Origin: an uncultured Halomicronema sp.
Lineage (GTDB): Bacteria; Cyanobacteriota; Cyanobacteriia; Phormidesmidales; Phormidesmidaceae
DNA length: 7,066 bases
Direction: 5' to 3'
Assembly (NCBI GenBank): GCA_937897665.1
Contig: CALCPB010000835.1
Span: 1-7,066 of the forward strand
In this document: one piece after another, positions 1 through 6,268 of the stretch
Position numbering within the stretch: position 1 is the stretch's first letter
Layout: each line of letters begins with the position of its first letter
Notes under the pieces: generated by a model
Told to the model about the DNA's origin: nothing
The model's input: the letters and a program-made list of their open reading frames with translations, nothing else
Database searches by the model: none
Program-made: the position numbers and the translations under genes

Positions 1-1
1 C

Positions 2-211
2 AAAGTAACTGGTTTGAGAAATCCCTGCGCTCAGTTAGACGATTACCAAACCGGGCTGATGTCAGCCCTCATTGATAAAGACTCGGACGGCAACCTGATC
101 AGAAAAGCGGGCGTGATGGCGATCGTCGTCACCAGCGGCAAAGTCAAGCCCCATGATGAGATCGCAGTTGTGCTGCCTGCAATGCCCTATCAAAAGCTAG
201 AACGGGTCTGA
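2..211 (+). CDS. MOSC-domain protein, C-terminal fragment (5' end outside window)
   Basis: Only the last 69 residues are present. The frame is open from base 2 to the TGA at 209-211, and the first TTG at 14-16 is internal because homologous sequence (KVTG) continues in frame before it. The fragment reads TGLRNPCAQLDDYQTGLM, then DGNLIRKAGVMAIVVTSG and a closing LERV. This matches the C-terminal part of MOSC domains, where G-x-R-N-P-C-x-Q-I/L-D contains the conserved cysteine. MOSC domains are the sulfur-carrier modules of molybdenum-cofactor sulfurases and related proteins (YiiM and YuaD types); the precise substrate of small stand-alone MOSC proteins is usually unknown. No membrane segment is visible, so a cytosolic enzyme is likely. 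The gene converges on the SpoIID-like gene with a 170-bp gap. The family call is fairly safe; the specific function and full length cannot be judged. Confidence 0.82.
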   Translation, partial: KVTGLRNPCAQLDDYQTGLMSALIDKDSDGNLIRKAGVMAIVVTSGKVKPHDEIAVVLPAMPYQKLERV

Positions 212-240
212 GAGTAGTCCCACAAAACATAGTTCGCCTG

Positions 241-308
241 AGGAACCAGGTTTCTGGGCGGGCAATGTCAACCGCCTCCGGCAGATAGCCCATAGAAACC
301 GGGTTCCT
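241..308. repeat. Imperfect inverted repeat, possible short cyanobacterial palindromic repeat or MITE remnant
   Basis: Left arm AGGAACCAGGTTTCT (241-255) and right arm AGAAACCGGGTTCCT (294-308) are reverse complements at 14 of 15 positions, separated by 38 bp. Each arm is itself close to the palindrome AGAAACCGGTTTCT. Short palindromes of this kind are, from memory, dispersed in many copies in cyanobacterial genomes. The element lies between two convergent stop codons (209-211 and 382-384). It could therefore also act as a two-way transcription barrier, although no T-run follows either arm. The arms are seen directly; mobility or terminator function is inference. Confidence 0.55.
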
Positions 309-331
309 GGACACATTGTTTCTGGAAAGAC

Positions 332-344
332 TGTCCGCAGGACA
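332..344. other. Small perfect hairpin in the convergent gap
   Basis: TGTCC (332-336) and GGACA (340-344) are perfect reverse complements around a 3-nt loop, and AAACCGTTT follows at 344-352. It lies about 40 bp past the stop of the SpoIID-like gene on the minus strand and could contribute to termination. The stem is only 5 bp and no U-tract follows on either strand, so this is a structural note and not a terminator call. Confidence 0.2.
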
Positions 345-381
345 AACCGTTTGAGTCGGCAAGCGAGAGAATAGCTCACAC

Positions 382-1551
382 CTATTGCTCGACCACTAGC
401 CGCGAGAGACTCGTCCCCGGATAGTAAACGCCCAAAATTTGTTCATAAACATAGCCCTGTACTGCATGATCTTTGGCACCATGCTGACTCATGCCCTGGC
501 CCCCGTGGGCCTCTTGCACAATCTGGTCAGAGGCCGCATACAGCGATTCCACAATGCCGCCGTTGTAACTGATGAACTCGCCCGCCGTCTCAATTACAGC
601 GAGTTGGGTGTTAGTGGTCTCTAAGTTGATGCCCTTATAGGCTTGAAAGCGTTGCGTATTATCAAGGTCAAAGTAATCACTAGCGGGCCGCACATGGTGA
701 GTTAATGCGTAAGAACGGGCCGCCACCGCTTGTGCCTTGAGCGCTTCTAACGGCCAGTGATGATACATTTCACTGCCCACCACACTAGAGAGATAGTCAC
801 CCAAACGAACGAAATTGACGGCGATCAGCTGCCCGCCATCGTTATAGAGCAGCACCCGCCCCTTAAACCAGCCATTTTTGACAAAGACGTAGCCACCCGG
901 CTCCGCTTCTAACCAAACCGCACCCGACAGTTGGCACCCGTCAAAGTTAATGCCCGAGGCTGTGGGAGAGGCCGTCAGACTGGTTTGGGCCGGGATGTCA
1001 CAGTGGGCGGTGCCGTCGGTGTCAATCACCCAACCGAGAGAACTCGATCCCACCGTCAGCGTTGACACATTGCGAGCTACTGCGACTCGCATTTCCAACA
1101 CGTTGTCGATGACGTCTTCGCCGATCGCCACAGCGGGTGCTGCTACCTGGGGCGGTGCCTGGGCCGTACTGGAAGTCGCAGCATCCGTCGGCGTTGCCGG
1201 GGCTGCCGCGTCCGTCGTGGTCGCATCCGGCGGCGCTGCGTCAGCTTCCGGGGAGGCCGTTGCGGTTTGCTGCGATCGCTCCAGACGATAGAGATCCACC
1301 ACCGTTTGCCGCACCAGACCGGTGCTGCGCCAGAGGCTTTCTTGCCAGGGCTGTGATGTGCCCTCACCAAAGGCTAGCGGCACCATCGATAGCACCAGTG
1401 CCCCCGAAAATAACCCGCCGCTGGCCAGCATTAGCTGCCGCCGCCCTAACTTAGGCCGCCAGCTAGATAGATGCTGAATTCGCTGCCACTCTTGTTGAAA
1501 CTGCAACGCCATTGCTGCCTGCCAACGATTACAACTGCTTTCATTCGACAT
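382..1551 (-). CDS. SpoIID/LytB-domain protein, exported or membrane-anchored
   Basis: This is a 389-residue protein. Residues 1-37 are polar and basic, ending in GRRQ; a hydrophobic stretch at about 40-61 follows and serves as an uncleaved anchor or signal peptide. The RR pair before it vaguely resembles a Tat signal. Residues 95-140 form an Ala/Pro/Thr-rich linker, and the SpoIID/LytB domain covers about 150-389. Hallmarks are GDYLSSVVGSEMYHHWPLEA (251-270), then KAQAVAARSYAL (272-283), and near the end GQGMSQHGAKDHAVQGYVYE (351-370) with YYPGT (376-380). Family members bind or cleave peptidoglycan: SpoIID of Bacillus is a lytic transglycosylase and LytB an amidase enhancer. Glu261 aligns with the SpoIID catalytic Glu. 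Cys184 and Cys206 could form a disulfide outside the cytoplasm. Cyanobacteria do not sporulate, so a role in septal or cell-wall remodelling is inferred. The ATG at 1551 has no strong ribosome-binding site; Met14 is an alternative start. Confidence 0.88.
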   Translation of the reverse strand: MSNESSCNRWQAAMALQFQQEWQRIQHLSSWRPKLGRRQLMLASGGLFSGALVLSMVPLAFGEGTSQPWQESLWRSTGLVRQTVVDLYRLERSQQTATASPEADAAPPDATTTDAAAPATPTDAATSSTAQAPPQVAAPAVAIGEDVIDNVLEMRVAVARNVSTLTVGSSSLGWVIDTDGTAHCDIPAQTSLTASPTASGINFDGCQLSGAVWLEAEPGGYVFVKNGWFKGRVLLYNDGGQLIAVNFVRLGDYLSSVVGSEMYHHWPLEALKAQAVAARSYALTHHVRPASDYFDLDNTQRFQAYKGINLETTNTQLAVIETAGEFISYNGGIVESLYAASDQIVQEAHGGQGMSQHGAKDHAVQGYVYEQILGVYYPGTSLSRLVVEQ

Positions 1552-1605
1552 CCTGTATTCTGGCTCAATTTAATCGCATTGTGGCAGAACTGACCATTTC
1601 TCATG

Positions 1606-1685
1606 ATCCCAATCGCTATGTTCACCAGGTAGTAATAGAATGTTGCCGGTCATCAGCTCTGTACTGAAGATTGGGATTGTTCACC
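1606..1685. promoter_or_regulatory. Paired repeats in the divergent SpoIID / PRODH-like intergenic region
   Basis: ATCCCAATC (1606-1614) and GATTGGGAT (1669-1677) form a perfect 9-bp inverted repeat. Each is followed by TGTTCACC (1619-1626 and 1678-1685), giving an 8-bp direct repeat in the same orientation, 59 bp apart. A TAGAAT box at 1636-1641 could be the -10 element of the rightward gene, but no good -35 lies at the right distance. The repeats bracket the probable promoter zone of two divergent genes, which suits an operator. That role is inference, and repeats this short can arise by chance. Confidence 0.25.
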
Positions 1686-1713
1686 TAAGCCAGCAGGAGA
1701 TCTGGGAAGTCGT

Positions 1714-2658
1714 ATGAGTGTTGAATTTGAAGCTGCTGAAGCGCTACGACATATCGCGCTTGATGAAACAGTCAAGTCATATGTTCTTCAGCATCCACCG
1801 CTTTATCAAAGCTTACGGCCCGCAGCAATGCGTTTTATTGGCGGTGAAACATTGAATCAATGTGTTGAGATTACAAAATCTCTGAACCAACAGGGACATG
1901 CTGTCACAATTGATTTCATGGGTGAAAGCACTCGTGATGCTTCACTAGCAGAACAAGCCACCCAAGAATTTCTCAACGTAATTCAGGCAATTGCAGAGCA
2001 AGATCTGGATGCTTCCATCTCTTTGGATTTGTCCCACATTGGCATGGTCGTTGATCCAGAACTCGGTTACAGAAACGCTTGCACCCTAGCCGCCGCCAGC
2101 GAACAGGCGGGTCTAGAAATGATGATCAGCATGGAAAGTACGGATCGAACCGACCTGATCTTAGAAATTCATCAGCGTTTGTGTGAGCAATTTAGAAACG
2201 TTGGTATTACGCTACAGGCTTACTTGTATCGAACCTATGACGATCTGCTGGCGGCTTTGCAGCGGCCAGGCAAAATTCGGCTCGTTAAAGGTGCCTATGA
2301 AGCTCCACAAAGTCTTGCCCGATCGCGAGACGCTGAACTCGATGCCGCCTACAGTCAGCTTATGGAAACCCTTTTCCAAAGCGGCCATTCCTGCTCAATT
2401 GCAACCCATGACCCATCTTTGCTGAGTGACGCCCAAAAATTCATTCAAGAACAAACCCTTGCTTCTGAAAAAATCGAATTTGAAATGCTACAGGGAGTCA
2501 CTCCAGAACGCTTAACAACCATGAGGGACAGTGGATACCGCACCCGCGTTTACCTCCCCTATGGACAAGAATGGCACTTATATCTCTGCAATCGTCTGGC
2601 TGAATATCCCCCTAATCTCTATCAAGCTATTGTGGATATTGTGAGCTCTGACGTTTGA
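1714..2658 (+). CDS. Proline dehydrogenase-like FAD protein with altered substrate residues
   Basis: This 314-residue protein has the size of single-domain bacterial PRODH. Family landmarks in order are RFIGGETL (40-47), a MGES segment (69-72) where LGE is usual, QAYL (168-171), RLVKGAYE (189-196), ATHD (230-233), EFEMLQGV (255-262) and VYLPYG (279-284). These belong to the flavin-binding barrel that oxidises proline to pyrroline-5-carboxylate. By eye, two carboxylate-binding residues are changed. Asp105 (SLDLSHIG) sits where family members have a Lys (E. coli PutA K329). In YLCNRLAE (290-297), Asn293 replaces the first Arg of Y-x-x-R-R-x-x-E (PutA R555), while Arg294 and Glu297 remain. The natural substrate may therefore not be proline. 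Four 60-base stretches counted here are 40-48% GC, against 62-67% for two in the neighbouring DUF2126 gene, and no HIP1 octamer occurs. This suggests transfer. The ATG is preceded by GGGAAG at 1704-1709. No P5C dehydrogenase domain or gene is adjacent. Confidence 0.8.
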   Translation: MSVEFEAAEALRHIALDETVKSYVLQHPPLYQSLRPAAMRFIGGETLNQCVEITKSLNQQGHAVTIDFMGESTRDASLAEQATQEFLNVIQAIAEQDLDASISLDLSHIGMVVDPELGYRNACTLAAASEQAGLEMMISMESTDRTDLILEIHQRLCEQFRNVGITLQAYLYRTYDDLLAALQRPGKIRLVKGAYEAPQSLARSRDAELDAAYSQLMETLFQSGHSCSIATHDPSLLSDAQKFIQEQTLASEKIEFEMLQGVTPERLTTMRDSGYRTRVYLPYGQEWHLYLCNRLAEYPPNLYQAIVDIVSSDV

Positions 2659-2704
2659 TGATGAGGGTCTGTAAAATCGTCACAACAAACGGGTTACTGA
2701 GGCA

Positions 2705-2753
2705 GGATTAATCCATCACTGGTCTGAAAGTCAGGGTGAACTTTTTAACCTGA
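2705..2753. other. Palindrome and weak stem-loop in the convergent gap
   Basis: GGATTAATCC at 2705-2714 is a perfect 10-bp palindrome. Just downstream, TCAGG (2731-2735) can pair with CCTGA (2749-2753) around a loop containing five T residues. The site sits between the stops of the PRODH-like and DUF2126 genes, where a shared terminator would be expected. Neither structure has the strong GC stem plus trailing U-run of an intrinsic terminator, so the role is uncertain. Confidence 0.2.
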
Positions 2754-2776
2754 GCTCGGTGGCAATTCTGGCAGAA

Positions 2777-5071
2777 CTATTCAGACTGATTTTGCACCAT
2801 CAGTCTCAGATCTAAGGTCATCGGGGCCTCAGGATGCACCACCACGGGCGGCATCGAGCGCGGGACAGGGCCGATCGGCAGCGGCACAAACCGTTCCTGC
2901 AGGCGCGATCGCGCTTCCTCAGGTGATTGTGGCAGCGTGACCTCGGCGGCGACTTCAGGCATCTGAGTGTGATAAATCAGGTCACCGAGACCCTGATTTT
3001 GGGCGACATTGATTACTTGAAAATGCAGCGGCGTCTGGGGCGCGATCGCCAAGTGGGAGACTGTTGCCGCCGCTGCGAACCCCACAGGCGAGCGCGCCCG
3101 AAACCGCACCGCGCTCACATAACTCCCCGGATGCCCTGTCGCCCGCAGCGGCAGACGATAACCGTTGCAGAGCACCGCATAACGTTCAGTCAGCGCGCCC
3201 TCGGGCAGGGATTCAGGCGTGACCCCAGTCAAAAATACCTGCAGCCGCTCCAGCGAATTATCGACTGGCCGTGCCGTACCGCTGCCACCGGCATCGCCAA
3301 TCACCGGCCATGGTTCCAGCGCCGTGCGCAACTCTAAGACTCCCCCTGGTGGCTGACTGAGGGGCAGCTTGCCATTTTGCGGAAAGCGGCGCACCAAAAA
3401 CGGCGTAAACCAAGCCAGTTTGAACTCATAGCCCCCGACTCTGAGCTCTTGAAAAACGGCCTGCAAATCCTGCAGGAGATAGTGAGGCAGCAGCCAGCGA
3501 TCGCGCAGTTCGGCCCCCCAGCGCTGCAGCGGTTGGGTGTAGGGATGCTGCCAGAACTGAGCCACCAGCGCGCGAATCAACAGCATTTGCAGCAGGCGCA
3601 GGCCCGTGTGGGGTGGCATCTCAAAGCCTCGAAACTCTAGCAGCCCCAGCTGCAGGCGATCGTTGTAAATCGGGTACAGTTTATCGATGCACAGAGCCGT
3701 ACGGTGAGTGCTGCCCGCCACATCTTGCAGCAGCGGACTGAGCAGCCGATCCATGACCTCAGGGGGGACGGCCTTACCCGGTGCGAGAGCCAGAAAGGCC
3801 ATCTCTAACTCATACAGGCTGTCGTGACGCGCTTCGTCAACGCGAGGTGACTGGCTGGTGGGGCCAATGTATTGACCAGCAAAAATGTAAGACAGGCTGG
3901 GATGATGCTGCCAATAGGTCAAAAAACTGCGCAGCAAATCCGGTCGTCGCAGCAGGGGGCTCTGCTGGGGAGTAGCACCACCGATAGTAATGTGCGCGCC
4001 GCCACCAGTGCCCAATAGCCGACCGTCGAGGCCATACTTTTCGCAAGAGAGGCCGCAGGCGATCGCCGCTTCATCCAAACTGTGGTGCAGGTGCACCAGC
4101 TCATCCCAACTGGCGGCGGGGTGAATGTTGACCTCTAACACACCCGGATCCGGCGTGATTTTGAAGCCCTGAATGCCTTGATGATCGGGCGGGCCATAGC
4201 CCGCTAAAATCACTGGCTGGTCGAGCACTTCAGCCGTCGCTTCGATCGCAGTCAACACATCGGCATAGCTGCGGGCCGCAACGATCGGCGGCAAAAAGAC
4301 GTGCACCGTCCCCTGGCGGACCTCGACCACCAGCGCCAGACGAATGCTGTCAGCCGCAGCGAGGGGCGGCACCGGCTCGGGACGAATGGGCGCACTCTCT
4401 AGCAGGGGGCAGGCTTCGGTCAGCCAGGTTTCGGTCTCTACCAGCCTGTCGAGGGGCAGTCGCAGGGCAGCAGCTAAGTCGCCTGGGAGCAAGGTCATCC
4501 CCTGATCAAACCCAGTCCAGCGGCAGCTTTGCCAAACGGGCTGGCCGGCCACCAAGGTCGTCAGCAGGGGTAAGACCCAAGCGGCTGGAGTCGCTGAGTC
4601 TGAATCCTCTGGCTCACGCGCGGCGATCATCGCCTGGCGAGGAATCGCCAAACAGGTCATGAGCTCGGTCATAAAGGTTTTAGCCATTGAGCGATCGCAG
4701 GGCGTGGCGGTGCCATCCCTCGCTAGCAGTGCCGCGTTCTGCCACAGCGGCACCCCATCTAATCGCCAAAAGCATCCTAAGGCCCAGCGCGGCGCGGCCT
4801 CACCCGGATACAGCTTGCCTAGCCCCTGATGGCGCATGCTGCCGGTCGGCCCCAAGTTGGCCTGCAGCCGTTCTAACAGCTGTCCGCCTAGATGCCGCTT
4901 ATCTTCGCCCAGCGCGTCGTAGCGCCACTGTAGCGAGGTGCGATCGTGGGCTGACACGTAGGTCGGCTCTCCGCCCATGGTCAGCCCCACCCGTGCTTCG
5001 TTCAGCACCCGATCGACCTGCTGGCCCAGGGCATTAATAGCGGTCCATTGAGAGTGAGAAAAAGGCTGCAT
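2777..5071 (-). CDS. Stand-alone DUF2126 putative amidoligase
   Basis: This 764-residue protein is recognisable as DUF2126 (Pfam: putative amidoligase) over nearly its whole length. Landmarks are LTMGGEPTYVS (30-40), RWALGCFWRLDG (95-106), VLEVNIHPAASW (311-322), LLGTGGGAHITIGGATP (352-368), LLRRPDLLRSFLTYWQHHPS (373-392), YIGPTSQSPRVDEARHDSLY (401-420), LGLLEFRGFEMPPH (475-488), RWGAELRDRWLLPH (517-530) and the C-terminal CNGYRLPLRATGHPG (635-649). The family is assigned to glutamine-synthetase-fold COOH-NH2 ligases, thought to form amide or peptide bonds with ATP; GGGAH (356-360) would lie in the catalytic core. Substrates are unknown. Many bacterial members are about 1,100 residues, with an N-terminal transglutaminase-like half. 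That half is absent here, and the expected partners (transglutaminase, circularly permuted ATP-grasp, alpha-E protein) are not in the window. No signal peptide is seen, so it is probably cytosolic. The ATG at 5071 has no Shine-Dalgarno sequence, but the start lies 29 codons before the first conserved motif, so it is plausible. Confidence 0.87.
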   Translation of the reverse strand: MQPFSHSQWTAINALGQQVDRVLNEARVGLTMGGEPTYVSAHDRTSLQWRYDALGEDKRHLGGQLLERLQANLGPTGSMRHQGLGKLYPGEAAPRWALGCFWRLDGVPLWQNAALLARDGTATPCDRSMAKTFMTELMTCLAIPRQAMIAAREPEDSDSATPAAWVLPLLTTLVAGQPVWQSCRWTGFDQGMTLLPGDLAAALRLPLDRLVETETWLTEACPLLESAPIRPEPVPPLAAADSIRLALVVEVRQGTVHVFLPPIVAARSYADVLTAIEATAEVLDQPVILAGYGPPDHQGIQGFKITPDPGVLEVNIHPAASWDELVHLHHSLDEAAIACGLSCEKYGLDGRLLGTGGGAHITIGGATPQQSPLLRRPDLLRSFLTYWQHHPSLSYIFAGQYIGPTSQSPRVDEARHDSLYELEMAFLALAPGKAVPPEVMDRLLSPLLQDVAGSTHRTALCIDKLYPIYNDRLQLGLLEFRGFEMPPHTGLRLLQMLLIRALVAQFWQHPYTQPLQRWGAELRDRWLLPHYLLQDLQAVFQELRVGGYEFKLAWFTPFLVRRFPQNGKLPLSQPPGGVLELRTALEPWPVIGDAGGSGTARPVDNSLERLQVFLTGVTPESLPEGALTERYAVLCNGYRLPLRATGHPGSYVSAVRFRARSPVGFAAAATVSHLAIAPQTPLHFQVINVAQNQGLGDLIYHTQMPEVAAEVTLPQSPEEARSRLQERFVPLPIGPVPRSMPPVVVHPEAPMTLDLRLMVQNQSE
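2783..2806. terminator. Perfect 8-bp hairpin overlapping the 3' end of the DUF2126 gene
   Basis: AGACTGAT (2783-2790) and ATCAGTCT (2799-2806) pair perfectly around an 8-nt loop. The hairpin covers the last sense codons of the DUF2126 gene, just before its TAG (2777-2779), and lies 125 bp past the stop of the convergent PRODH-like gene. It could help end or stabilise transcripts from either side. No U-tract follows on either strand, so intrinsic termination is not demonstrated. Confidence 0.3.
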
Positions 5072-5111
5072 AGCGATGGAGGCGGATAAAACGCCGGGCG
5101 AATTGACCGAC

Positions 5112-5121
5112 GTTAGCTAAC
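5112..5121. promoter_or_regulatory. Perfect 10-bp palindrome in a divergent promoter region
   Basis: GTTAGCTAAC is an exact palindrome located 40 bp upstream of the DUF2126 start and 70 bp upstream of the methyltransferase start. A TTGACC hexamer (5103-5108) lies just left of it on the plus strand, but no -10 box is at standard spacing (TATCCT at 5132-5137 is 23 bp away). The position suits a site for a dimeric regulator shared by both genes. A single 10-bp palindrome is weak evidence. Confidence 0.22.
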
Positions 5122-5191
5122 ATTGCAGGGCTATCCTACGGCAGCACCGCCTGCCCCGCACAAAGTTTCTTTGGAATTTTAGGATTTTGCT

Positions 5192-6136
5192 GTGTCGCTG
5201 TCTAAACCGAAAGCCCCTCGTAATCGCACCCTGACGCTGACGGCAGCCGATCGCCACACCTATCAACTCCGGCTACAGCAATTGACTGGCCCCGCCCCGC
5301 TGGCCGCGGTGCTTGATCGCACCCTGCATCAAGATTGCCTAACGGCGATCGCCCAGCTACCGTCCCAAAGCGTTGATTTGCTGATGCTCGATCCGCCCTA
5401 CAATCTGCGCAAAAACTACAACGGTCATACCTTTCAATCGCGATCGCCAGCCGAGTATCAAGCCTGGTTTCAGTCGTGGCTGGTACCGCTAAAACAACTA
5501 TTGAAGCCCACCGCCTCGGTGTATGTCTGCGCCGACTGGCAATCTTCCGCCGTCATTTATCCTCTGCTGACCGAGCATTTCACCGTGCGCAATCGCATCA
5601 CTTGGGAACGCGAAAAAGGCCGTGGTGCGCAAACCAACTGGAAAAATGCCTCAGAGGACATCTGGTTTTGCACCGTGTCTGACCGTTACACCTTTAACGT
5701 TGACGCGGTAAAGCTCAAGCGCCGCGTGATTGCCCCCTACCGCGATCGCCAAGGCAACCCTAAAGACTGGCAAGACACCCAACGGGGCCGCTTTCGGCTG
5801 ACCCATCCCTCCAATTTGTGGACGGATATTTCGATTCCTTTTTGGTCAATGCCTGAAAATACCGAGCACCCCACCCAAAAACCCGAAAAGCTGATCGCCA
5901 AACTGATTCTCGCCAGCACGGAGCCTGAGGCCGTCGTGCGCGTTCCGTTTTTGGTGTCGGGCACGACGTCCGTCGTTGCCAAAATGCTCAATCGTCATTA
6001 CATCGGCATCGAAGTTAATGAAGACTACTGCTGTCTGGCCGAAAAACGGTTAGCGATCGCGGAGCATGATCGCCACATTCAAGGCTATGCCGAAGGCTGC
6101 TTTTGGGAACGCAATTCGACCCCGCCGCGATCGTGA
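5192..6136 (+). CDS. Solitary beta-class DNA methyltransferase (N6-adenine or N4-cytosine), degenerate motif I
   Basis: This 314-residue protein starts at a GTG, with AGGA at 5181-5184 seven bases upstream. The catalytic motif IV, DPPYN (67-71), comes first. A variable target-recognition part follows, then HPTQKPEKLIAKLILAS (226-242) and motif I at 251-259 with IGIE at 271-274. The order IV before I marks the beta class; transfer is from S-adenosylmethionine to an exocyclic amino group. The overall pattern resembles a solitary methyltransferase conserved in cyanobacteria, possibly the GGCC N4-cytosine enzyme represented by Synechocystis Sll0729. That orthology is from memory and needs checking, since DPPY alone does not separate adenine from cytosine enzymes. 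No restriction endonuclease gene is adjacent, which favours a housekeeping or epigenetic role. Motif I reads VPFLVSGTT where DPFxGSGTT is expected: Val251 replaces Asp and Val255 replaces the first Gly. The rest of the frame is intact, so activity is uncertain. Confidence 0.88.
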   Translation: MSLSKPKAPRNRTLTLTAADRHTYQLRLQQLTGPAPLAAVLDRTLHQDCLTAIAQLPSQSVDLLMLDPPYNLRKNYNGHTFQSRSPAEYQAWFQSWLVPLKQLLKPTASVYVCADWQSSAVIYPLLTEHFTVRNRITWEREKGRGAQTNWKNASEDIWFCTVSDRYTFNVDAVKLKRRVIAPYRDRQGNPKDWQDTQRGRFRLTHPSNLWTDISIPFWSMPENTEHPTQKPEKLIAKLILASTEPEAVVRVPFLVSGTTSVVAKMLNRHYIGIEVNEDYCCLAEKRLAIAEHDRHIQGYAEGCFWERNSTPPRS

Positions 6137-6254
6137 AATGTCGCCCCTAGCGCACTGTCATAGCTCGAACAGCGGCAAACTTACGGTCAAGCATCACGGC
6201 TTCATTTGGCGACTCGCAGCTGTTGAGGATAGGCTAACGAAAGAACTATTGTGC

Positions 6255-6260
6255 AAGGGA
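6255..6260 (+). promoter_or_regulatory. Shine-Dalgarno sequence that selects the ATG at 6269
   Basis: AAGGGA ends 8 bases before ATG 6269-6271, an ideal spacing. The upstream in-frame GTG at 6251 has no purine-rich site before it and would place this element inside the coding region. The ATG is therefore preferred as the start of the membrane-protein gene. Confidence 0.6.
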
Positions 6261-6268
6261 ATAGCCGA

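Noticed and set aside
144..379. Overlapping minus-strand open frames of 60-72 codons across the MOSC end and the adjacent gap
   Set aside because: They run antisense to the MOSC codons and through the inverted repeat, and their translations match no family I know.
950..1454. Two plus-strand open frames antisense to the SpoIID-like gene
   Set aside because: They arise from the GC-rich Ala/Pro/Thr linker codons of the real gene; the Ala/Val/Ser- or Pro-rich products are typical shadows.
2927..4104. Several open frames overlapping the DUF2126 gene on both strands
   Set aside because: DUF2126 motifs are continuous through the whole stretch in one minus frame, so the others are by-products of high GC.
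4687..5037. 116-codon plus-strand open frame
   Set aside because: It is antisense to the conserved N-terminal part of DUF2126, and its Arg/Ala/Pro-rich composition indicates a shadow frame.
6223..6252. TTGAGG (6223-6228) and TATTGT (6247-6252) as a promoter for the small membrane protein
   Set aside because: The spacing is 18 bp, but both boxes match only 4 of 6 bases and the start site would fall at or inside the Shine-Dalgarno sequence.
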